This document shows, piece by piece, positions 1 through 6,689 of a DNA stretch of 16,292 nt. Each line of letters opens with the position of its first letter. Position 1 is the stretch's first letter. Below the pieces are notes generated by a model that did no database searches, was not told where the DNA came from, and saw only the letters and a program-made list of their open reading frames with translations. Position numbers and translations under genes: made by a program. The stretch spans positions 2,501 to 18,792 of the forward strand of contig VIGQ01000226.1 of NCBI GenBank assembly GCA_009663005.1. Reading direction: 5' to 3'. Source of the stretch: Actinidia chinensis (lineage: Eukaryota; Streptophyta; Magnoliopsida; Ericales; Actinidiaceae).

Positions 1-84
1 TTACAGTTATTTCATCTTATAACTTGAAATACTCTCATGCAGCATTGGGAAATTGCATTATCATGTTTTGTTCATTTTTTTGTG

Positions 85-812
85 ATTAATATTCAAAGGT
101 CTTGGGGCTCATGTGGAATCCTCTTCAAGGATAATAAAAGTTGCAGCTATTATGGCCATTGCATTGTCCATAACTACACACTCTCTGCTCTCTCTTTTCT
201 TTTTGTTCATCAAGGGTCACTCTTCTCTCTCTCTCTTGTGCTTTTTGAGTAATTTATTTATTATTTATTTATTTGATTTAATTATAACAAGATCAGACCA
301 CAGATTTTGAGGTCTTAGGGCTATGTAGATTTCTCCTTCAAGGATAATAAGTTGTCAGGCTTGCAGCTATTAAGCTATGTCAATATATCTATTAACTTTG
401 AGACTACACACTCTCTTCTCTCTTTTTGTTCATCAAAGGCCTATCTCTCTAGTTTTTTTTGGGTAATTGATTTAGTTGTTTATTTTTGGATTTTGTAGGA
501 CAGCAAGATGTTGAAGGTCCTGGGTTTTATGTGGAATCCTCTTTCAAGGATAATGAAAGTTGCAACTTTAAGACTACACACTCTCTTCTCTCTCTCTCGT
601 GCTTGTGTTTTTTGTGGGTAATTTATTGATTTAGTTGTTAAATTTTTTTATTTTGTTGGCAAGCAAGATTTTGAAGGTCTTGTGGTTTATGCTGAATCCT
701 CTTTCAAGGATAATGAACGTTGCAGATATTATGTGACTGCACACTCTCATCTCTCTTTTTGTTCATCAAGGGTCACTCTCCTCTCTCTTGGTTTTTTGGG
801 GTAATTTATTGA
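85..812 (+). repeat. Tandem array of a decayed H+-ATPase first-helix exon, part 1 (4 units)
   Basis: Four degenerate units of roughly 160-210 bp follow each other. The codons matching the family's Met-Trp of 'FMWNPLS' lie near 111, 322, 529 and 689. The best unit (about 499-570) starts just after TTTTGTAG and reads SKMLKVLGFMWNPLS, then RIMKVA. The functional plant plasma-membrane H+-ATPase has ESKxLKFLGFMWNPLSWVME followed by AAAIMAIALANG here, which is the cytosolic edge and first transmembrane helix. In every unit the match stops after the IAL codons or earlier. It runs into a shared pyrimidine-rich tail (ACACTCTCTTCTCTC, TTTTTGTTCATCAAGG) and then GGGTAATTTATTGATTTAG. Frameshifts and stops differ between units. 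The repeat pattern is directly visible; family assignment is by recall of conserved peptides. It is not translatable as it stands. Confidence 0.75.
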
Positions 813-914
813 TAGGAGAACACAGCAGAGAACACAACAGAGGATCCGAATCCTATATCTTTAATCTAAAAAAAACACTCTGCTTATTGAGGTGTTCCCC
901 CTGGCACTAGCTCT

Positions 915-1099
915 GTTCTAAAATCCTCCGACTAGCCGCCTCGGCCCTGCCTAGGCGCTAGGCCCCCCCCGGCCGCCCGGCCGCCCTAGGCCCCGCCTAG
1001 GCTCTGGGCCCTTCACCCGCCCGCTTAAATCCTAGCGCTTTTAGAGACCAAGTTTCTAATTTCTATATATTTGAGAGAACCTAATTTCATTTTTCTATC

Positions 1100-1131
<32 letters not shown>

Positions 1132-1171
1132 GAACTTTACTATTTTTGATATCATTTTTTTGGTTAAATTA

Positions 1172-1204
<33 letters not shown>

Positions 1205-1279
1205 TAATTGGATTTGTAAAACAAATAAATAATAAAGATATAAAAACGCTAGGCCCCGCCTAGGCGCTAGGCCCCTCCC

Positions 1280-1310
<31 letters not shown>
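915..1310. mobile_element. hAT-like MITE with CCTAGGCG-rich ends
   Basis: The element begins GTTCTAAAA (915-923) and ends TTTTAGAAC (1302-1310), a perfect 9-bp terminal inverted repeat. Flanking 8-bp direct repeats CTAGCTCT (907-914) and CTTGCACT (1311-1318) match at 6 of 8 positions, as an aged hAT-type target duplication would. Both subterminal zones are very GC-rich (about 927-1020 and 1249-1295) and carry repeated GCCTAGGCGCTAGGCC motifs, while the middle is AT-rich. This layout is familiar from non-autonomous plant elements. There is no coding capacity. It lies inside the H+-ATPase exon array region and adds length to it. Confidence 0.72.
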
Positions 1311-1315
<5 letters not shown>

Positions 1316-1492
1316 ACTATATCTTGGCCAACTACATGTGAGTATTTTTTTTTGGCTCACACCTTTTAAACTCAATTCTACTGAATTGAGCACCCCGAAA
1401 TTTTGGTTTTCTCTGTGGCTTATTGTCTTTTTGGTACGAAGTTCAAATACTTTACTTTATTTTTTCTACGACTGACAAAAACAAACCATAGG

Positions 1493-2042
1493 AGTTTCAT
1501 GGAGATGCATGGGCTATTGATGAGTCAGTGTTACTAGTCAATTTGGATTACATCTCTAGGTGAAGATACCTCACCAATAGAAAAGTACCTATACGGTTTT
1601 TTTGTTGGAAAAGTAATAGCTTTGTGAGGTACTTGATCATAACTTGCTGTTTTTATGTTTCATTATCACATATTGCCATGCCATAGTAGTTTTATCAGTA
1701 ACAATGTTGCAATTGCTGCACATTTGTTCCGTCAGGTTAGTTGGAGGTGTATCTACTCTAATATAATATTGATTTAGTTTAAGTATCCTATTATGCACAG
1801 TGCACCCTACTTTTCATTATTGTGAGAGGCTATCACAAAAAGAAATGGCAGCACTAGAAGGACTGGCAACGATTGATGTGCTTTGTAGTCGATAAAACGG
1901 TACTTTGACTTGAGCAAGCTGACAATCGGAAAAGTCTTATTTTTCTTTGAATTTCTGATTCATAGTGTAGTTTCTTGTTCCATATCTTTTGCGTGCAATA
2001 ATCTCGTATATCTTTGATAGAGGAGTAGATGGTGAGAATCTA
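1493..2042 (+). pseudogene. AHA: Plasma-membrane H+-ATPase relic A: phosphorylation-site exons
   Basis: Decayed exons of the P3A proton pump, which uses ATP to export protons across the plasma membrane. (1) At 1501-1534 the codons read GDAWAIDESVL, like family GDPLKIDQSAL; a GESLPVTK-like trace follows at 1559-1580. (2) At about 1625-1735 is a degraded GIDNLLVLL...AMPTVLSVTMAIG exon; VLSVTM is readable near 1690. It ends CAG before a GT. (3) A 91-bp intron, 1736-1826, ends in AG. (4) From 1827 comes AITK, then MAALEGLATIDVLCS, matching family MTAIEEMAGMDVLCS. Next is the catalytic Asp motif DKTGT (1891-1904), broken by one inserted base before it and one deleted base inside it, then LTLNKLT-like codons to 1924. 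(5) At 1999-2042 NLVE and IFDRGVDGENL resemble NLIEVFAKGVD. A retained intron argues against a processed copy. Frameshifts make it non-functional. Confidence 0.8.
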
Positions 2043-2130
2043 AGTTTGAGGTATTAATTTAACAATCCACCTTCCTACACATGATATTGTATTAATATTT
2101 TCCACAATTAAGTTTGAGTATTAATTTAAC
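2041..2130. repeat. Short direct repeat, spacing about 68 bp
   Basis: TAAGTTTGAGGTATTAATTT (2041-2060) recurs as TAAGTTTGAGTATTAATTTA (2109-2128) with a one-base difference. TTAGATGGTGA also echoes AGATGGTGAGA just upstream. This looks like a local tandem duplication within non-coding sequence after relic A. Confidence 0.6.
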
Positions 2131-2351
2131 TTAGATGGTGATTGATTTTCTGGTCCTTTGTTTTTTATATTAGGAGTGATGAACTTTCCTGATTACTGAA
2201 TACTGTCGTTTTATGAAGGTAAACTCGTGAACTTGAAGAAGCCAATTTCTTCGTGATGCCCTCCTGATCTCCAGATGTCAGGCCATCATTTTGATTTGGT
2301 TTGCTTATTACTTGATACAATTATATTGTTGGCTATCTAAATTTTGTTTAG

Positions 2352-2477
2352 GTCCGCAAACTGAATTTTTGTGAGCAGATGGCCCATGACATCCTCCAGA
2401 AACATAGTTTAAAAGTATATAAGGTTAACCAAGATGGTAAAGGAAATTATATTCTAAGGGGAGAATGTCCAATCTAA
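2352..2477 (+). other. Unrecognised open exon-like segment ending in a stop codon
   Basis: After the pyrimidine-rich TTTTGTTTAG (2342-2351), which looks like a 3' splice site, one frame stays open for 41 codons and stops at TAA (2475-2477). The peptide begins VRKLNFCEQMAHDILQKHSL and ends LRGECPI. It reads like a real terminal exon: balanced composition, no homopolymer codons, and no frameshift, unlike everything around it. I do not recognise the protein, and it does not match the part of the H+-ATPase that would be expected next. A possible preceding exon-like patch lies at about 2216-2275 (RELEEANFFVMPS). It could also be a chance open frame; 41 codons is not long. Confidence 0.3.
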
Positions 2478-2594
2478 TCTCATATATTGTGCGTTTTCTT
2501 AAATTGGAGCTGAATATCCTGTTGTATTGCTTCCCCAGACTGGGATTTACTTTTGACTCGCCTAGATTTAGATTTGTTTTTGTAAACTCTTTAT

Positions 2595-3240
2595 AATTTT
2601 TTTGGGTAATTTATTATTTAGTTTTTTTTGTTTGGAATTTTGTAGGAGAGCTAAATTTTGAGTCTTGGGGTCTGTGGAATGGCTCTTTCAAGGCTAATGA
2701 AAGTTTCAGCTATTCGGCCATTGCACTGTCCATAACTCGCTCTTGCTCTCTTTTCTCTTTTTGTTCCTCAAGGTCACTTTTCTCTCTCTCTCTTGTCTTT
2801 TTTAGGTAATTTTGATTTAGTTGTTTAGTTTTTTGATTTTATAGGAGAGCAAGATTTTGAAGGTCTTGGGGCTTATGTGGAATCCTCTTTCAAAGGCTCG
2901 TGAAATTTGCAGCTATTATGGCATTGTATTGTCCACATCACCCCCCCCGCTATTACGCCTTTGAGCTACATACTCTCTTCTTCTCTTTTGTTCATCAAAG
3001 GTCTCTCTCTCTTGTTTTGTTTGGTAATTTGTTGATTATTGTTTATTTTTTGGCTTCTGTAGAAGAGTCAAGATTTTGAAGGACTTTGGGTTTATGTTGA
3101 CTTCTTTCAGGTGGATAATTAAAGGTTTCAACTATTACGATATTTGGCCATTGCACTATCCATAATAGCTATTTATGAACTTTGGACTACACAACTCTCT
3201 TCTCCTCTTTGTGTTCATCTAGGGTCTCTCTCTCTCTTTC
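2595..3240 (+). repeat. Tandem array of a decayed H+-ATPase first-helix exon, part 2 (3 units)
   Basis: Three further units of the same repeat, with the Met-Trp-equivalent positions near 2672, 2875 and 3093 (spacing 203 and 218 bp). The middle unit starts GAGAGCAAGATTTTGAAGGT at 2845 after ATTTTATAG and reads ESKILKVLGLMWNPLS before decaying. Each exon core is followed by the same tail as in part 1, with CTCTCTTTTC tracts, GTTCATC, and TTTGGTAATTT before the next unit. A C8 run at 2941-2948 interrupts one tail. Units 5 to 7 carry more indels than units 3 and 4. Confidence 0.75.
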
Positions 3241-3396
3241 AGGCAGGTTCTCTTGTTATTCTATGGATTTGGTTTGTGTAGTGCGCATTGTCATTATTTT
3301 TGATTTGCAGAGAACATACTTATTGAGGAGTTTTTTAAATCTGTATGTGACTGATAATGGACTCACAATTGAGTGTAAATGAAGACTGACCCATAC

Positions 3397-3469
3397 TTGT
3401 CCATAACAATCTTTAAGGAAAATAGCCAAAGCTTTAAGGTGGTGGCTACCATGTTGTCCATAACAATCT
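3397..3469. repeat. 16-bp perfect direct repeat, 57 bp apart
   Basis: TTGTCCATAACAATCT is present at 3397-3412 and again at 3454-3469, and each copy lies close to an AAGCTTTAA string. The repeat lies between exons 1 and 2 of relic B. It resembles the TGTCCATAACTAC at the end of the array units, so it may be a fragment of the same repeated tail. Confidence 0.6.
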
Positions 3470-3739
3470 GACCATGTTTGTTCAAGCTTTAACCAGCGCG
3501 AAGTTCTTGGGGTTTTATGTGGGATTGTTTTTTTGTAATCATGGAAGCTACAAGCGACACAAGCATAAGGACCCTCCATTGTTTCAACTTTCCTAAGACC
3601 AAGACAATGTTCGGGTGATTGTAGCTTAATCAGATGTCTGAAGGGTTGAAAAGACAAAAGACTAAAAAGGCGAGATTGCAAGGGAAACACTACACTTGTG
3701 AAACGAGTGTGCTTTGAATTTCCCATCAGTTCCATAAGT

Positions 3740-4045
3740 AAAGGAGAACTTTCATGTGGTATGATTTATTCTTTTTTCATTTCGCTGTCTAATATATACA
3801 GTGGGGCTAGGATGTCTATGTTAAGGGTATGTTTATAAAATGAAAGCTATTCTATTGCCTTTTTCCAAACAATCTGGGGCTAGAATTTTACAGGTTTAAA
3901 CCACCTATCTTGACGGATGTAGCATTATGATTATTATAATGCAATTAGCTGTTTTTTCACTTCCATCTTGATGGGATAAGTAGATTATGAATTAATTTAG
4001 ATGCAATTAGCTCCTTTCACTTCTTGACTATATCTTTCTACCTAG
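3740..4045. other. Non-coding stretch with a 62-bp direct repeat
   Basis: This is an intron-like gap between exons 2 and 3 of relic B. ATGCAATTAGCTGTTTTTTC near 3939 recurs as ATGCAATTAGCTCCTTTCAC near 4001, each preceded by an ATTATGAAT- or ATTATAAT-like string, giving a short decayed duplication. No exon-like peptide is visible here. The family exon between the first helix and ALTGES (the VINSTISF and actuator region) was not found. Confidence 0.5.
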
Positions 4046-4809
4046 TTTTTGCACTGACCGTGAGTCCCATCCCTTTGACAAAAGGCCCTAGAGGGCAGAG
4101 TTTATTCGGATCTACCTGTAAACGGGGGGGTGACGCCTTCTTTGGTAAAGGCAACTCACCTCTTGGACAGCACAAATCAAGTCGACCATTTTGACAAGGA
4201 ACTAACATTTTGATTTAGTAGGTTTTAATGAAAAATCATATCAACGTGAGAAAAATAGAAACATAACATAAGGAAGCAAATAAAGGAGCCAATTCATTTC
4301 TTCTTAAGCTTATTTTGTTCATGCCCTGTATTTTTAAATATAACAGATCCCGTTTTTTTTTTTCTCCACTGTGATCATATGCAAAACAATACAAGATTTG
4401 GGTAGTAGCGGAAATAACATACAATATTATATAAAAAAATTCCTAAATTTTTCTTTACAATGGAGTTTCTCATTTACTAAATTCTCTTCATTGCTTCTTA
4501 GGGTTTAATGACTGCCATTGGAATTTCTTTATATTTCTATTATTGGTGGGGACAGAGTGAGAGATCGTTGTGAATGGTTGCAGTCCAACATAGGCCATAT
4601 CGTCGCGAATTGACAATTTTTCTAGTTCTTACTTACCATGCCCACAGTTTTGTGTGACAATGCAATTGGCTGCCACTGTTTGTCTCGACAGGTTTTGTTG
4701 GATGGGCATTCTATTTATTACAATATTGATTTACTTTGATAAGCCCCTGCTTTTATTTTGAAGGGATCCATCACGAAAGATGACCGCAATAAATCGGAAT
4801 AAATGGAGA

Positions 4810-4990
4810 CATCATCCCATGGGGACTAACAACCGGGAGCGCTCTCTCTTCGTTTTTTCTCTATATATCTTTCGTTTTAATATAGAGCATTTAATTGACA
4901 TTTTTTCTTTGTTTTTTGACATGAGCATAATGGCCCATGGAGGAGGCAGGAGCTAGTTTGTTAGTACCGAAACCAAGGACGACATGCAGT
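4810..4990. other. Non-coding junction between H+-ATPase relic B and minisatellite
   Basis: H+-ATPase similarity fades after 4800 before the expected DVLCSDKTGT codons. The stretch holds CGCTCTCTCTTCG and T-rich runs and no open frame or repeat that I recognise. The breakpoint of the gene copy therefore lies near 4800-4820. Confidence 0.45.
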
Positions 4991-4994
4991 GTGC

Positions 4995-6355
4995 TCAACT
5001 ATGGATTTCTATGGACTTCTACTTTATGCTCAAGAGTGTGGATTTATACATGGTACCAAACACGCATGCATTTTATATGGACTTTATTTTAGACCAAACA
5101 CGTATGAGTTTATAAGTTATTCCTATTTTTTTTCCAAACACCTAAGATTTCTTTGGAATTCCTATGCACTTCGTCTACTTTGCTTTGAGTATTGATTTCT
5201 ATTTTGAGTCCGAGCAGCATGGATTTCTATGATTTCTTCTAATCTTATGGACTGTGGTGGAGCAATGGACTTCTTTATGGAAGGATGTATACATGTGACA
5301 AGCATGGATTTCTGTCTCAAAACATTCATCAGCGCTTTCGCTGACATAAGTTGAGGCCGAAGAACGCCTCATCGATCTGAATTTAACATCACCACGGATT
5401 TTTTTTGGTTCTCTGCACTTCTACTTATGTTGTAGAAGTATGGATTTCTATGGACTGCTTCTATCTTTGTTATGGAGCATGGCCTTCCTTTATGCGAGGA
5501 TGGTATACAGTGTGACTAGCATTGGATTTCTTGTCCTCAACAAGTAATGGATTTATTGCCGTTCACCAACAGATTTCTTTGGATTCTATGCACTACTTCC
5601 TTCTACTTATGCTGTAGAATTGGATTTTCTATTTTAAGTTCGAACATGCATGGATTTCTAATGAACTTCTTCCTATCTTTGTGGTGGAACATGGACTTTC
5701 TTTAGTTTAAGAGGTACTCCATTGGAACGAGCATGGATTGCTTGTCTGAAACAAGTATGGATTTATACAATTGTGTTGAACGCAACATGCGTTTCTATGG
5801 ACTTCAATTTTTTTTTCCAAACACACATGGATTTCGATGATTCTATGATTTCTTCTTTTTATGAAATTTGTGGACTTCTACTTTATGCCCCAACAGGTAT
5901 GGATTTATACATTGTGCCGAATGAGGCGCAGTTCTATGGACTTCTATTTTGTGCCAAACCTGCCTGGATTTTATAGGTCTTTATATTTCTTTTCTGTCCG
6001 CCCACACACAAAACTTCATGCTATAAGGGTGGATTTCTATTTTGAGCCAAACACCTGAATTTTTTTTATGTATTTTATTTTTTTGCCGATCACAAATGGG
6101 GTTTCTATGGCCTTCCTTCTTCTACTTTTATGAATTTATGGGGTTTTCACACCCTATGCCCAACAAGTTAGGACACTTATACATTGTGTCGAATGGATAT
6201 GCATTTCTATTGGACTTCTATTTTGTGCCAACATGCAGGATTTATATGTATTTATATATTGACGAACCAAACAAACTTATGGCCAGGGGTGAAGAAATAT
6301 GGATTTTTATTTCGTCTGGACGTGAAACGCATGATTTCTAGACTTCTTATGTCAA
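4995..6355. repeat. Degenerate minisatellite with nested longer repeat
   Basis: About 1.36 kb built from units of some 28-45 bp related to ATGGATTTCTATGGACTTCT followed by an ATTTTGTGCCAAACA-type string. Alternating units read GTGGATTTATACATTGTGCC. Clear copies begin near 4999, 5036, 5218, 5440, 5649, 5826, 5898 and 5934. A longer pattern is superimposed. A block beginning GATTTCTTTGG ... TGCACTTC ... TTGATTTCTATTTTGAG ... GGTGGAGCATGGACTTCTTT recurs from about 5142, 5392 and 5567. Because units lack stops in one frame, accidental open frames with repeated MDFYGLL or MDFYF peptides appear, at 5722-5976 and 6042-6341. I see no reason to call these genes. Confidence 0.75.
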
Positions 6356-6359
6356 GCAT

Positions 6360-6685
6360 ATAGCTTTTCTATTTTTACATTGAGCACAGAATCACATTAA
6401 TTGAGAAAACCTTATTCTTTCTTAAATAGCATCTCAAGATACGTCAGGACAGAAGAATTGAAGGTATTCTAAATTTTCTGATAACTAAGTAAAAATTATA
6501 GTTTAATCTATGTGTTTTGTGAATTTTTTTCAACCTTAGGGTGTTGGGTTGTTCTTATTACCAACAATTTTAACTATCTATGATAATGCTTAAGGGCATT
6601 TGCATTCTATGTTTTAGTCGGAAAAAACTTAGTGGCAGGGATTTCTAAGAAGATGAAAAAAAAAAGCGTATTACCCTCAAATTAA
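6360..6685. other. AT-rich spacer, nothing recognised
   Basis: This unique-looking AT-rich stretch lies between the minisatellite and the 3' end of the callose synthase pseudogene. It contains no long open frame, no clear inverted repeat and no exon-like peptide on either strand that I can identify. An A10 run lies near 6657-6666. Confidence 0.5.
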
Positions 6686-6689
6686 ATTC

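Larger units (their letters stand above)
3310..4800 (+). pseudogene. AHA: Plasma-membrane H+-ATPase relic B: five exons in gene order
   Basis: A second broken P3A proton-pump copy. Exon 1 (3310-3372), after TTTGCAG, reads ENILIEEFFKSVC, like the amino-terminal ENIPIEEVFExLKC. Exon 2 (about 3498-3560) reads KFLGFMW, then VIMEA; weak PPDW and TKVLRDGK traces may follow to about 3685. Exon 3 (4051-4198) reads ALT-ES, TKGP, GSTCK, then after a G7 run FFGKATHLLDSTNQVDHF, matching SALTGESLPVTK ... HFQK. About 12 codons are missing at the G run. Exon 4 (4502-4691) has TAIG, VQHRPYR (4583-4603), IDN and MPTVL (4638-4651), then LSRQ. A 72-bp GT-AG intron (4692-4763) follows. Exon 5 (4764-4800) reads GSITK, a one-base shift, MTAI, where homology stops just short of the phosphorylation site. 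The nucleotide-binding domain and regulatory tail are absent. Confidence 0.85.

Noticed and set aside
37..90. ALGNCII-like codons after CATGCAG, resembling TAIGNFCIC of the H+-ATPase
   Set aside because: Only about seven codons match, and it would be out of gene order. Too weak to call an exon.
3256..3735. 159-codon open frame on the minus strand
   Set aside because: It lies antisense to H+-ATPase relic B exons 1 and 2, shows no motif, and its bases are explained by the plus-strand relic.
5722..6341. Plus-strand open frames with repeated MDFYGLL-like peptides
   Set aside because: They are by-products of the minisatellite units, with no start context or domain beyond the repeat.
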